Assembly (NCBI GenBank): GCA_016841665.1 | Contig: JAENYT010000002.1 | Location: forward strand, 1 to 64,000 | DNA: 64,000 bases | Direction of reading: 5' to 3' | From: Methanobacteriota archaeon | GTDB taxonomy: Archaea > Halobacteriota > Methanomicrobia > Methanomicrobiales > Methanomicrobiaceae | Part shown: piece by piece, positions 17,596 through 27,150 of the stretch | Layout: the number at the start of each line of letters is the position of its first letter | Numbering within the stretch: position 1 is the stretch's first letter | Program-made: the position numbers and the translations under genes | Notes under the pieces: model-generated | What the model saw: the letters and a program-made list of their open reading frames with translations, nothing else | What the model was told of the DNA's origin: nothing | The model's database searches: none

Positions 17596-18254
17596 CGCAG
17601 GAGCACCCCTTCATCCATCTGTTCTGCCGAAACCAGGGACAGGCGGGGGAACTCATCTTCGGCGACGAAGCCTGCACCGTCCGCCGGCGTTGGGGCATCG
17701 GCTCCCCCGATGACCATGTTCCCCACGAAGGTGCAGAACTCGTCCACCAGATCTTGTGCGAAGAGCGAGCCGATCAGGATCCCCCCGCCCTCGACCATCA
17801 GCCTGCGGATCCCCTTTGCGTAGAGCCGCTCCATGAGCGCCGTGAGATCGACCTGCCGGTCTCCGGTACTGATGATGTCGGCGACGAACTCGAGTTCCCT
17901 CACCTTCTCCGGCGGAGCCCTTGCCGACACGGCGATGATCCGTTTCCCCCGCCCTTTGTGGAGGATTTCTGCATTGGGGGGGATGCGGGCGGCACTGTCC
18001 ACCACGATCCGGACCGGGTTTTCGTCGCCGCCCCGGGCTCGCCGTCTCTCCCTGAGCTCGTCGGATTTTACGGTCAGAGAGGGGTTGTCCGCGAGGACGG
18101 TGCCGATCCCCACCATGATGGCATCGCTCTCCGCCTTGATCCGGTCGACACGCAGAAAATCATTGTTTCCAGAAATCTTGACCTGACGCCGCTCTTTCGT
18201 GGAGAGCTTTCCGTCGGCACTCATGGCGCAGTTCACGAGGACAAACGGCCGCAT
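17571..18254 (-). CDS. 2,5-diamino-6-ribosylamino-4-pyrimidinone 5'-phosphate reductase
   Basis: NADPH-dependent reduction of the ribose side chain early in riboflavin/F420 biosynthesis (RibD C-terminal / archaeal RED family). The 227-residue protein has the opening VNCAMSADGKLSTKERRQVKIS, MVGIGTVLADNPSLTV in the middle and LMVEGGGILIGSLFAQDLVDE near the end, all family signatures. Length is normal. It is the first gene of a pair with the GT39-like protein. Confidence 0.9.
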   Translation of the reverse strand: MRPFVLVNCAMSADGKLSTKERRQVKISGNNDFLRVDRIKAESDAIMVGIGTVLADNPSLTVKSDELRERRRARGGDENPVRIVVDSAARIPPNAEILHKGRGKRIIAVSARAPPEKVRELEFVADIISTGDRQVDLTALMERLYAKGIRRLMVEGGGILIGSLFAQDLVDEFCTFVGNMVIGGADAPTPADGAGFVAEDEFPRLSLVSAEQMDEGVLLRWKVARSP

Positions 18255-18501
18255 AGGTAAAGACTGGGCACCCCTCGCTCATCAATGTTGTGAGTTCCGA
18301 CTGCAAGGATGTAATTTCCCCTTTGTGGAGAGGGAGGAGGCCTTCGTGTGCGCGGTTCCAGAACGCGACATGCCAAAAACAGGCCGGCGGGTGGCTGTGG
18401 TTGCACGATTCACGTATGTCTGACGTCGGACCGACAGAACGCCTCCCGGGAACACTGTGGTTTGATGAAACAGGGGCGATTTCGCTGCAAAACCAAAACA
18501 C

Positions 18502-18509
18502 TTTATATA
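18502..18509 (+). promoter_or_regulatory. TATA box for the histidine kinase operon
   Basis: TTTATATA about 32 bp before the ATG at 18538, giving a leader of only a few bases. Confidence 0.6.
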
Positions 18510-18537
18510 ATTAACGGAACACAGTTAGTCATTAAAT

Positions 18538-20370
18538 ATGCCTTCTGAGGGGTTCTATTTCTTTAACGACAACCGTGGGGGTCTGAGTGAACAGGATCTC
18601 ATCCGTATTTGGGTGATCGCCTCGTTCGTGCTCATCTCTGTTCTGGTTACCATCTATGCATTTTCCGTGCCCCTTGGCGACATATATGCCCCCCTGATGT
18701 TTCTTTTCCCCCAGCTGTACTACATCCCCATCGTGCTGGTCTCCATCTGGTACCCGCGCTACGGGCTTCAGTGCACGGTCCTGCTGGTGGCGGCGTTTCT
18801 GGCCATCACCGCCTACTACACCTATCTTGGTTCGGCGTTCGATCCCTTCGTCACGGGCGTGAACGCGGCCATGTACCTCTGGGTGGTCGCTGCAACCACC
18901 CTGATGGCCAAAGAGGGCGGGCTGCTCAATATCAAATACTGGAACATCTTTCGCAATGCCGATGCGGGCATGTTCCTCTGTGATCCTGAAAGCGGGGAAA
19001 TTCTGGATGCGAACCCGAAACTGGCCGGGATACTGGGATATTCGGTGGATGAGCTGAAAGGAATGCCAGCTCAGGCGCTCTGGGAGCGGGGAGAGGACGG
19101 GTCCGCCCTCCTCGGGGAGTGCCTGGATGGCGGTGCGGTGGCCGAACGGAAGACGAGGTTTCTCGGGAAATCCGGCACGGTGGTGACGACACAGCTCACC
19201 TGCACGAAGAACGCCGATGAACCCATTATCGAATGCACAGTCATCGATATCAGCGGCCAGGAAAAGGAGAAAGCGACGTTGGAAGCATCGAAGGACCGCC
19301 TGCAGAACCTTGTCAATTCCTCCCTGGACCTCATTTTCATGCAGGATCCCGAGGGGCGCTTCCTGCAGTTCCACTGGGCAAAGGCCCGGGAGTTCGATAT
19401 TGATGCGGAAGCCATGGTTGGCAGGACGACCTTCGACCTCTTCCCCGCCGCAGTGGCAGAAGAGCTGAAACTGCATGCCGAGGGTGTGATGCAGGGCGGC
19501 AGTACCGTCACCACCACGTTCAAGGCTGCCATGGGCGGATCGGAACGCCTTTTTTCCCTTATCCTCGGTCCGGTGTTCGATGCCGACGGTGGGACGCTGG
19601 GGGTCATCGGCACCATGCGAGATGTCACCGGTATGACACTCGAGGAGAGGAACCTGATTCAGATGGAGCGGGAACTGGACCGGTGGCGCAATTTCATCAA
19701 TACCGCGGCGCACGAGCTCCGAACCCCTCTCCAGCCTATTCTTGGGTACCTGCATATGATTCTTGAGGACCCATCGAGTTTCGCCCTTGACAGTGAAACG
19801 ACAAAACTGCTCAACCTCTGCCTGGAAAATGTGGAGCGGGAGCGGCGGGTCGTCGACCGTATGCTCGAACTGGGGATCATGGACTCCTGCAAGGTACACC
19901 TTAACATCTCCGACATCGATCTCCGGCAGCTGGTCACCACCCTGATACGGATCGGCGGCTACGACACGAAGGCCGAGCTGATCCTGGAGATCTCGCCCGA
20001 TGTGAGCATCGCCGGTGACCGGGACCGCATGTTCCACGTGATCGACGGGCTGATCGCCAACGCCATCCAGTACAACAGCGACCCCAAGAAGGTCTGGATC
20101 ACCTATGAGGAAAACGGGGAGAACCACTATGTACGGGTGCGGGACAACGGCATCGGCATCGTCCCCGGGGCGCTCGGGTCAATCTTTGAACCGTTTTACC
20201 TTGCCGACATGGACAACCTGAGCCGGCAGTACGGACGCATGGGGCTCGGTCTCTCTATCGCCCAGCGGTATATGGAGATGCACGGGGGCAGGATCACCGT
20301 CTCCAGCGAGGTGGGTGTCGGGTCGGTCTTTACCATTCGCATCCCCAAGGAGGTGTCGCATGAAGCCTAA
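18538..20370 (+). CDS. Membrane PAS-domain sensor histidine kinase
   Basis: A 610-residue kinase: four membrane segments in residues 20-122, a PAS domain (about 135-240), a second PAS domain (about 255-370), HisKA with the H-box AAHELRTPLQPILGYL near residue 390, then HATPase motifs N (DGLIANAIQYNSD), G1 (VRDNGIGI) and G2 (GMGLGLSIAQRYMEMHGG). All catalytic boxes are intact. It overlaps the receiver gene by 11 bp, so the pair forms one two-component unit. The signal is unknown. Confidence 0.92.
   Translation: MPSEGFYFFNDNRGGLSEQDLIRIWVIASFVLISVLVTIYAFSVPLGDIYAPLMFLFPQLYYIPIVLVSIWYPRYGLQCTVLLVAAFLAITAYYTYLGSAFDPFVTGVNAAMYLWVVAATTLMAKEGGLLNIKYWNIFRNADAGMFLCDPESGEILDANPKLAGILGYSVDELKGMPAQALWERGEDGSALLGECLDGGAVAERKTRFLGKSGTVVTTQLTCTKNADEPIIECTVIDISGQEKEKATLEASKDRLQNLVNSSLDLIFMQDPEGRFLQFHWAKAREFDIDAEAMVGRTTFDLFPAAVAEELKLHAEGVMQGGSTVTTTFKAAMGGSERLFSLILGPVFDADGGTLGVIGTMRDVTGMTLEERNLIQMERELDRWRNFINTAAHELRTPLQPILGYLHMILEDPSSFALDSETTKLLNLCLENVERERRVVDRMLELGIMDSCKVHLNISDIDLRQLVTTLIRIGGYDTKAELILEISPDVSIAGDRDRMFHVIDGLIANAIQYNSDPKKVWITYEENGENHYVRVRDNGIGIVPGALGSIFEPFYLADMDNLSRQYGRMGLGLSIAQRYMEMHGGRITVSSEVGVGSVFTIRIPKEVSHEA
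20349..20355 (+). promoter_or_regulatory. Strong SD for the receiver-domain gene
   Basis: GGAGGTG inside the end of the kinase gene, 4 nt before the ATG at 20360. It fixes this start over longer in-frame possibilities. Confidence 0.65.
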
Positions 20371-20749
20371 GATCATGCTGATCGACGACGATATTCCCAC
20401 CCTCGAGGTCATGAAGTACGTGCTGCCCCGGCTGGGATGGGATCCGATCGTGGTCGATAACGGGCAGGATGCGCTGGATCTGCTCGAGCATGAGCGCCCC
20501 GCGGTGATCCTCCTGGACATCATGATGTCGCCGATGAACGGATGGGAGTTTCTCGACCGCCTGAGGGATAAACGCCACCTGGAAGGCATCCCGGTTATCC
20601 TCTTCACCGCCAAGCACATCTGGCCGGAGGAGTACCACCGCTACGCGGACCGCGTGGAACGCGTGCTGGAAAAGCCGGTGCTCCCTGCGGAGCTGAAAAA
20701 GGCGCTGGAAAAATACAGCTGTGCGGCTGAGGCAAATCCCACTGCCTGA
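20360..20749 (+). CDS. Receiver-only response regulator
   Basis: A 129-residue CheY-like protein. It has the acidic pocket IDDD (9-11), the phosphoacceptor D53 in ILLDIMM, the switch Thr in FTAK and Lys in LEKPV. No output domain follows, so it works by protein contact or as a phosphate relay. It is coupled to the preceding kinase. Confidence 0.92.
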   Translation: MKPKIMLIDDDIPTLEVMKYVLPRLGWDPIVVDNGQDALDLLEHERPAVILLDIMMSPMNGWEFLDRLRDKRHLEGIPVILFTAKHIWPEEYHRYADRVERVLEKPVLPAELKKALEKYSCAAEANPTA

Positions 20750-21062
20750 TCCCCCACGCGCCTCACCTCACCCCGCATGCCATCCCGCGGCATCCGGGAT
20801 ACTGCTATATAGGGGCTGCAGCACATCACGCCGGCGGCGTAGGACTCGTGCAGGAACCGGCGGGGAGTGGCACGCTCCCCGCTCACGTTTTCTGCTCCAT
20901 GTACGGACATCCCCGGTGGAGCAGGAGTTCAGTGTATCCCGGGCCATCCGTGGGAGAGGGGCGTCATCCCGGTGACGTTTCCCGGGACCGTGGCATTCTG
21001 CCCAAAAAAAGAGGTACCATATTCAGCGGGGTCCGGTTTCGGCGATCCCCCATCGGTCCCCT
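20750..21062. other. 313-bp intergenic region
   Basis: Between convergent genes. I see no gene, tRNA or repeat array; the sequence is GC-rich with a few local inverted repeats of no clear meaning. Confidence 0.5.
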
Positions 21063-21491
21063 CTACAAACTCGCCTCCCTGCTCTCCTCCTCGAGGATGT
21101 TGGCGATGCAGCTCAGCTCCTCGACGAGCAGGCGGAGGATGTCGTCCACAGTGATGATGCCCCGTAGCATCCCGTTCTCGTCGACCACCGGCATCCGACG
21201 CACGCCCTTACCCCGCATGAACTCCATGGCCTCGAAGAGCCCCATACCCGATTCGAGGACGATCGGGTCGTGGCTCATGATCTCGCTGACATGCGTGGTC
21301 TCCGGGTTCATCTGGTTGACAAACGCCCGCAGGGCGAGATCACGATCGGTGACGATGCCCACCGGTTTTTCCTCCTCGACCACCACCACGCTGCCCACGT
21401 TCTCCTCCTCCATCAGGGTGGTGATCGTGCGCAGCGACGTCTCCGGTCCGACGGTGACCACATCGGTTCGACAACATGCATACACGGTCAT
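21063..21491 (-). CDS. Two-CBS-domain protein
   Basis: A 142-residue protein made of a CBS pair, a module that usually binds adenine nucleotides or SAM and senses energy state. The repeats are visible as RTDVVTVGPETSLRTI...GIVTDRDLALRAF and MSHDPIVLESGMGLFEAM...GIITVDDILRLLVEE. AGGA precedes the ATG. It has no attached enzyme domain and no obvious partner next door. Confidence 0.9.
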   Translation of the reverse strand: MTVYACCRTDVVTVGPETSLRTITTLMEEENVGSVVVVEEEKPVGIVTDRDLALRAFVNQMNPETTHVSEIMSHDPIVLESGMGLFEAMEFMRGKGVRRMPVVDENGMLRGIITVDDILRLLVEELSCIANILEEESREASL

Positions 21492-21626
21492 GAGAGTTCC
21501 TCCAGATGATCGGTAGGATTGGGGGGGCAGTACTTAAAGGTGGTGGTGGGAGAACCGCATCCCGGCACAACCATTAATTATCGGCGGGGGAATGGTGCAT
21601 GCATCCTGCAGAGAAGAGTGGTGGAC

Positions 21627-22385
21627 ATGAGAAAGGTCATCCTGCTTGTGGCGGTTGTCGTGCTGTGCATCCTTCCCGGCTGCATCGATTCGGGCGGGGC
21701 AGCAGATGAAGAGCAGTTAGACGGGGATATGGTGGAGATCGAAAGCGGAGGCCTGACCTATCCCGCATACATCGCCTATCCCGCGGAAGAGGGGAAGTAC
21801 CCGGCAATTGTGCTGATCCATTCCTTCAATGGGCTTGAACCGGGTTATATGGATATGGCGGATCGCGTTGCTGCGGAGGGATTCGTGGTCGTTGCACCCG
21901 AGTGGCAGACCCACGAGCAGTCCCCGCCGGACGCGACGGTGGAAGCGCTCATCAGCGATTCCCTCACCTACCTGGATACCAGAACCGACGTCGATCCTTC
22001 CCGGTTCGGGCTGACGGGGTTCTGTGCGGGAGGGCGGTACACCATGCTCTTTCTGCCGCAAATGCCAGAATTCGGATCGGGCGTCGCATGGTACGGTTTT
22101 CCCTATTCCGGCGGATTCAACAATGAGACCATTCCTGCCGATGTAATCGAATGGCTGGAGGCTCCCCTGCTGATTATCCACGGCACCCGCGACGAGGCAA
22201 GCCCTGTCGGGGATATCTACCGGTATGCCACCGATCTCGATGCGGCCGGGAAATACTTCGAACTCAAGGTCTACCAGGGAGAACCGCACGGGTTCGTGAT
22301 CGAAGACGGCGGGCTCTCGGGGAGTTTCGTCGCAAATGATGCTTATGAGGAGATGGTCACCTTTTTCCAGAAGACGCTGGATTGA
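21627..22385 (+). CDS. Exported dienelactone hydrolase-family lipoprotein
   Basis: A 252-residue alpha/beta hydrolase with a lipoprotein signal (lipobox LPGC, C19). The Cys-Asp-His triad of dienelactone hydrolases is visible: C133 in GFCAGGR, D189 in HGTRDEASP and H221 in EPHGF. A cell-surface location is unusual for this mostly cytoplasmic family. The ATG at 21627 follows GGTGG. The natural ester substrate is unknown. Confidence 0.85.
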   Translation: MRKVILLVAVVVLCILPGCIDSGGAADEEQLDGDMVEIESGGLTYPAYIAYPAEEGKYPAIVLIHSFNGLEPGYMDMADRVAAEGFVVVAPEWQTHEQSPPDATVEALISDSLTYLDTRTDVDPSRFGLTGFCAGGRYTMLFLPQMPEFGSGVAWYGFPYSGGFNNETIPADVIEWLEAPLLIIHGTRDEASPVGDIYRYATDLDAAGKYFELKVYQGEPHGFVIEDGGLSGSFVANDAYEEMVTFFQKTLD

Positions 22386-22714
22386 TACCGCCTTCGGCTC
22401 AATCCCGCCCCACTTTATAATAATCATTATATAATTTGTAGAGGAAGGTTATGCCCTGTCCGCGTTCCGCCCATAGATTGATTCCCTGCGAGCCCTGAGA
22501 CCGATCGGCTTCGCCATCCGCCGGTACGGCGTATTGCCGCGCCCCGAAATGTTCCTGTCCGCAGGATCGCTGAGGAGAGATGTTTGGGGATTGAGACGCC
22601 CGGCGATAGATATCTCGCGAACACGCTGCGCCGGCGGAACGCAACGCAGACCTCGCAGAACGGCGGTTCCACCTCAGAACGGCGGTTCCGCACCGCAGTT
22701 GCGAGGGATCGCAT
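22386..22714. other. 329-bp intergenic region with a short tandem repeat
   Basis: An AT-rich TATA-like patch (about 22427-22437) begins the region, and a tandem pair CAGAACGGCGGTTCC (22656-22670 and 22675-22689) lies just before the PKD gene. No gene is supported in between. Confidence 0.5.
22656..22689. repeat. Tandem pair of a 15-bp element
   Basis: CAGAACGGCGGTTCC twice, 19 bp apart, 26-59 bp upstream of the PKD-protein start. Each copy has GAAC/GTTC ends as a short inverted repeat. It could be a regulator site or a chance duplication. Confidence 0.45.
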
Positions 22715-23542
22715 ATGAGGTGGATCATGCCGAACGTAACGACAACTGGCCTGATGGTTCTGGGAATGCTGCTGTTGATAAGCGCTGTTACGGCGGTGGG
22801 AGGGGCCGACATCTCAGTCAAGCCCCTCTCACCCCAGCATGACAAACTGATAACGAGCCCCCGGGAACTTCCGAATGAATCCCTCATTCTCATCACCGAG
22901 GTGAACCTGACGCCGGGGACATTTGTCCCGAACGGCCTTGAGAATGTGAGCGTCGATAACCTTACGCCCCTCGGGGCGGTGCATGTAGCGGCGGAACAGG
23001 GTGTGCTGACCTACAATGCGGGAGAGTACGCCTATGATAACGGCACCATATTCTATGCGGTCAACCAGATCAACGATATCGCCGACAATACCAGTGCGTT
23101 CCCCCCGATATTCTGGGGGTGGGGAAATTCTACCCTGATTTCTGATGACTTTTCCACCATCCAACTGACCGACGGCGATGAAATTGCGCTGCTCTACTAC
23201 CCCTACGTTGAGACCTTCAACGAGAGTGTTGTGGAAGCATGGGTGGGAATTACCGTGAATATCGAGGGGCAATCCGATGCCGACATGGCGAACGTCACCG
23301 CGAGCTTTTCCGCGGACACCACAACGGGGCACGCTCCCTTCACGGTGCAGTTCACCGATACCAGCACTGTTGCCAACATCACCGGGTGGGGGTGGGACTT
23401 CGGCAACGGGTTTGTGGCATTTACCCGGAACCCGCGCTTTACCTACCATGAGCCCGGAACCTATACTGTCGAGTTGACCGTGACCGATGAATTTGGCGTA
23501 CCCTACAGAATGGTGGCAGAGGATTATATCCGGGTGACCTGA
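22715..23542 (+). CDS. Exported PKD-domain protein
   Basis: A 275-residue secreted protein: signal segment (about 8-30), a middle beta domain with several N-glycosylation sequons (NVSVDNLT, NTSAF, NESVVE) and a C-terminal PKD domain (PFTVQFTDTS, GWGWDFGNGF, PGTYTVELTVTD). PKD domains are common on methanogen surface proteins and mediate adhesion or spacing. A second ATG at 22727 has an equally good GAGGTG site, so the start is uncertain by four residues. No membrane anchor follows the PKD domain. Confidence 0.78.
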   Translation: MRWIMPNVTTTGLMVLGMLLLISAVTAVGGADISVKPLSPQHDKLITSPRELPNESLILITEVNLTPGTFVPNGLENVSVDNLTPLGAVHVAAEQGVLTYNAGEYAYDNGTIFYAVNQINDIADNTSAFPPIFWGWGNSTLISDDFSTIQLTDGDEIALLYYPYVETFNESVVEAWVGITVNIEGQSDADMANVTASFSADTTTGHAPFTVQFTDTSTVANITGWGWDFGNGFVAFTRNPRFTYHEPGTYTVELTVTDEFGVPYRMVAEDYIRVT

Positions 23543-23649
23543 ATTTCCCCGGGGATGCACCGGAGTGCTTTCGGGCTCTGTTCGTCGAGTCACGAGTTCA
23601 ATGAGCGCAGTCTCGTTCAGGATTCAAGCGAAAACCACTGGTAACAACC

Positions 23650-24972
23650 ATGGGAAAAAAAATATACAGGCGCCGCGTTGCCGCAGCCATTGTGCTCGTA
23701 ACGCTCGGAGCTTGCCTGCTTGCGGGAGGAGCGTGTGCTTGGATAGCATCGCCTGCGTTTCAGGACAGGGCGACAGGATTTGAGGGTGCGAAACCTGTGT
23801 TCCCTGCCGAAATATCCGCGAAGGCTGTTTCCGAGACGATAGCAAAAGCCCGCATAATCGGGGAACCCGAGACGTTTCACTTCGATGGTGCGTCATTCAA
23901 TACCACCTGCGTGCAGGTCGGCAGCCATTGCGTGATCTTTCTTGAAGAGGGAGTTTTTGTGGATCCTGCGGAGATCAACCGGCTGCAAAGGGAGTTTGAC
24001 GAGATCATCTACCCCCTCGATACCGGGATATTCGGTGCGGAAACCGATGTTGACGGCGAGGAGAGAGTGTATATTGCGGTGGTATCAGGCCACGGCAATT
24101 GGGCGGGAGTGTTCGATCCTTTCAGCCTGCTCTCCGCCAACCAAAAGGACGTATTTTACCTGGATATCAGCGGCGCGGATTCTGCAGGCCTTGACGCGAC
24201 TGCGGCACATGAATTCCAGCATCTCATCCATTGCGGACACGATTTTGATGAAGGGTATATGGTAGACGAGGGGTGCGCCATCTATGCAGAGCTGCTCTAT
24301 GCGAATTTTTCCACCGAGAACCTCCCTGAATTCGAATCATTCCGGGAACACCCTATGGTGAGCCTTCAGTGGACCGCAGAGGAGTATGCGCGGGGAGAGT
24401 ACCAGGGGGTGCACTACGGTTCGAGCGGGTTGTGGATCCTCTACCTCTCGGAGAACTACGGTGACCTCTCGGGAAACCCCGATCATGCGCATTTCATCCG
24501 TGACCTGGTCGAGGAGGACGAAAACGGATTTGCGGGCGTCGACGCAGTTCTCGCCCGGCACGGCTACGAGGAGCGGTCCGAGGATGTCTTCAAGACCTGG
24601 GTGGTTGCCAACTATCTGGACAATACGGTCGGCAACCCGCTCTACGGCTACGAATCGATCGATTTCGACACAACGATGCGCAGGGAGGCCTCGGTAGAAC
24701 TCAGCGACCTCGACCTGACGAATGGCACCTATTCATTCCCTGCAGTCACCCTCCCCGCCTGGTCTGCCGGCTACTACACCATCAGCAGCGATGACCCCGT
24801 GAACCTGTCATTTTCCTGCGAGGGCGAATGCTGGTGGCATCGCATTGACGAGGGGAACCGATCGGTGACGGTGGTGGTATCACCGCTCAATGCATCGGGG
24901 GACGTGACGCTCATCGCGCACGCCGACAAGGTCCGGGAGTCCGTGAGGCAAAAGCATCCCCCGCCCGGATAA
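23650..24972 (+). CDS. Exported zinc metallopeptidase, M30/M6-like (HEXXH)
   Basis: A 440-residue secreted peptidase: twin-basic signal with a hydrophobic core (10-30), a prodomain-like region, then AAHEFQHLIHCGHD (H187, E188, H191) followed by VDEGCAIYAEL, whose Glu (E207) is the likely third zinc ligand of a gluzincin. This arrangement resembles M30 hyicolysin-type and immune-inhibitor-A-type peptidases. The C-terminus is a beta domain (YSFPAVTLPAWSAGYYTIS). Substrate unknown. Confidence 0.78.
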   Translation: MGKKIYRRRVAAAIVLVTLGACLLAGGACAWIASPAFQDRATGFEGAKPVFPAEISAKAVSETIAKARIIGEPETFHFDGASFNTTCVQVGSHCVIFLEEGVFVDPAEINRLQREFDEIIYPLDTGIFGAETDVDGEERVYIAVVSGHGNWAGVFDPFSLLSANQKDVFYLDISGADSAGLDATAAHEFQHLIHCGHDFDEGYMVDEGCAIYAELLYANFSTENLPEFESFREHPMVSLQWTAEEYARGEYQGVHYGSSGLWILYLSENYGDLSGNPDHAHFIRDLVEEDENGFAGVDAVLARHGYEERSEDVFKTWVVANYLDNTVGNPLYGYESIDFDTTMRREASVELSDLDLTNGTYSFPAVTLPAWSAGYYTISSDDPVNLSFSCEGECWWHRIDEGNRSVTVVVSPLNASGDVTLIAHADKVRESVRQKHPPPG

Positions 24973-25139
24973 CCATGGCACGGGGGTTGCCACCGCACGT
25001 CCGCGGGCATCCTGACAGTGCAACCCCGGCGAGAACCATTTCAGGCTCCGGGGTATCCGCCTCACCATGAACGTCACGTGCAAAATAGGGGAGCAGGTGA
25101 GGGACGCACCGGGACCTCCCGGAATGATCATCCCGGCAT

Positions 25140-26774
25140 CTACATCATGGGGGGCATGCCCATGCCGCCCATGCCCGCGGCCTGAGGCGGGAGTTCTCCG
25201 GGGCTCGGGGCGGCAGCGGCGATCACGTCATCGATGCGCAGGATCATAATCGCTGCTTCCGCCGCACTGGCAATCGCCTGGGTCTTCACGCGGAGGGGGT
25301 CGACGATGCCCTGCGCAACCATGTCCGCCGACTTGCCGGTGGCGACATCGATCCCTGCGGTGGATTCACCCCTCTCGTGTGCGGTGCGGAGATCCATGAG
25401 CGTATCGATGGGGTCAAAGCCAGCATTTTCCGCCAATGTGAGCGGGATGCGTTCGAATGCCCGGGCAAAGGCTTCGACAGCGAGCTGGGATCTGCCCCCT
25501 ATCCGGCCCGCGTAGTCGCGTAGCCCCACAGAGAGCTCGATTTCCGGTGCGCCGCCACCGGGCACCACACGCTGGTCCTCGAATGTCGTGGCCACCACGT
25601 GCAGTGCGTCGTCCACCGCACGCTGCAGCTCGAAGGCCACCGTTTCCGTGCCCCCGTGTACAAGGATGGTTCCCGCCTTCGGGTTTTTGCAGTCGGTGAC
25701 AAAAATGAACCTCTTGCCGGCAACACTCTTTTCTTCCACCAGGCCTGCAAAGCCCGTCTCATCACTGCTGATGGCGTCCAGGCTGCTGATGACGGAAGCG
25801 CCGGTAGCGCGGGAGAGGCGCTCCATATCGGATTTCTTCACCCTGCGGACAGCCATGATGCCTGCTTTCGCAAGGAAGTGCTCTGCCATATCATCGATGC
25901 CCTTCTGGCAGAAGAGCACCTTTGCTCCGGTTTCGACGATGCGGTCCACCACTGCCTTTATCATCCGCTCCTCCTCATCGAGGAATGCCTGCAGCTGTGC
26001 GGTGCTGGTGATGCTGATCTCCGCATCCATCTCCGTCTTTTTATACTCGATCGGCGCATTCAGGAGCAGGACACTGGCCTCCTTCGCCGATGCGGGCATG
26101 CTCGCGTTCACCCGTTCCTTGTCGATGACCACCCCTTCGATCAGCTTGGATTCTGCGGCACTCCCCCCGGTGAGACGCTCGATGGTGATAAAATCGGTGT
26201 CCACGGTGCCGTCCTCTTCGGCGATCAACTTGATCGCCTTGACGGCAATATCGCAGAAGATCTCCTTTTCCGCCTCCGCACCCTTGCCGGTGATCGCGGT
26301 GGCGGCAACCTGCCACAGCACCTCGTCATTCTTGCCGACGTCGATGGCGATGCTGTTCAGCAGCTCCTGTGCTTTGTTCTCGGCAAGGCGGTACCCCTTG
26401 GCGATGGTGCTGGGATGCACATCCTGCTCGAGGAGTTCCTCGGCATACCTGAGCAGCTCGGCTGCCATCACCACGGCAGACGTGGTACCGTCACCCACCT
26501 CGTCATTCTGGGTTTTCGCCACCTCCACCATCATCTTTGCCGCGGGGTGCTGGATCTCCAGTTCTTCGAGGATGGCGATACCGTCGTTGGTGATTACCAC
26601 GCTTCCGATGGTATCGACCAGCATTTTATCCATGCCCCGCGGCCCGAGCGTCGTCCTGACCGCCTCGGCGACCGCGCGTGCAGCAGCGATATTCTCTCGC
26701 TGGGCTTCGTAGCCCTGTTTTCGCTCGGTGCCTTCTTTGAGTATTATAACCGGTTGCTGCGTCTGTTCTCTCAT
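25140..26774 (-). CDS. Thermosome subunit (group II chaperonin)
   Basis: A 544-residue subunit of the ATP-driven archaeal chaperonin. ATPase motifs [20 protein letters not shown] and [12 protein letters not shown] are intact, and the C-terminal tail is the typical GGMGMPPMM. The ATG at 26774 is preceded by a TATA box (26801-26810) with a perfect palindrome in between, which suggests specific repression or heat-shock control. Confidence 0.96.
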   Translation of the reverse strand: MREQTQQPVIILKEGTERKQGYEAQRENIAAARAVAEAVRTTLGPRGMDKMLVDTIGSVVITNDGIAILEELEIQHPAAKMMVEVAKTQNDEVGDGTTSAVVMAAELLRYAEELLEQDVHPSTIAKGYRLAENKAQELLNSIAIDVGKNDEVLWQVAATAITGKGAEAEKEIFCDIAVKAIKLIAEEDGTVDTDFITIERLTGGSAAESKLIEGVVIDKERVNASMPASAKEASVLLLNAPIEYKKTEMDAEISITSTAQLQAFLDEEERMIKAVVDRIVETGAKVLFCQKGIDDMAEHFLAKAGIMAVRRVKKSDMERLSRATGASVISSLDAISSDETGFAGLVEEKSVAGKRFIFVTDCKNPKAGTILVHGGTETVAFELQRAVDDALHVVATTFEDQRVVPGGGAPEIELSVGLRDYAGRIGGRSQLAVEAFARAFERIPLTLAENAGFDPIDTLMDLRTAHERGESTAGIDVATGKSADMVAQGIVDPLRVKTQAIASAAEAAIMILRIDDVIAAAAPSPGELPPQAAGMGGMGMPPMM

Positions 26775-26776
26775 GG

Positions 26777-26793
26777 TTGCCAGAAACTGGCAA
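26777..26793. promoter_or_regulatory. Perfect palindrome over the thermosome start site (candidate operator)
   Basis: TTGCCAG-AAA-CTGGCAA, 7-bp arms with a 3-bp centre, lying 3 bp before the thermosome ATG and about where transcription should begin (25 bp after the TATA box). This is the classic position for an archaeal repressor. The sequence does not match the Pyrococcus Phr site as I remember it. Confidence 0.6.
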
Positions 26794-26800
26794 TGCCGTT

Positions 26801-26810
26801 CTATATAAAG
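26801..26810 (-). promoter_or_regulatory. TATA box for the thermosome gene
   Basis: Minus-strand CTTTATATAG, about 30 bp upstream of the ATG. Confidence 0.65.
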
Positions 26811-27150
26811 GTATTCATATCTGCCCTGCCAGGGGGCCTGCGCCCGGTCCGCATAGATCTTTCCTATTGCGGATATTTTTACGATTAATCGCTAATTTGC
26901 CAACATATTGCCGATTGCGTTGCGCACCGTGAGGGAGAGTGGAATAGCAGGGTATATGGCACAAGGTTCATACATTCAGGTGATATACAGGAGATAAGAT
27001 TTTGAATATATGGGCGCTAAAATGAAAAATGTCCCTTAAAATGCCGTATCTTAATCTTTAATATACGATGCCCTAAAAAGTATATTCGTTAACCGACCCG
27101 GGGATACTTCGCAAAAGAACCGGGCGATATTTTTAATTGGTTGTGTTATT
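26811..27150. other. Intergenic region with inverted repeats before the betaine-binding gene
   Basis: AT-rich and without a gene. It holds an inverted repeat AATATAC (27060-27066) / GTATATT (27080-27086), a looser GTATAT/ATATAC pair (26952-26957, 26983-26988) and TATA-like stretches near 27053-27064 and 27127-27135. These may form the promoter and control region of the downstream lipoprotein. Confidence 0.45.

Noticed and set aside
18532-20127. A 531-residue open frame on the minus strand
   Set aside because: It lies opposite a histidine kinase with all its motifs; long antisense frames are expected in GC-rich DNA and it shows no domain.
22399-22896. A 165-residue minus-strand frame over the spacer before the PKD gene
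   Set aside because: It has no domain and overlaps the PKD coding start and signal sequence.
25588-26888. Long plus-strand frames opposite the thermosome gene
   Set aside because: The thermosome motifs on the minus strand are complete; the antisense frames are Ser/Arg/His-rich and have no start signals.
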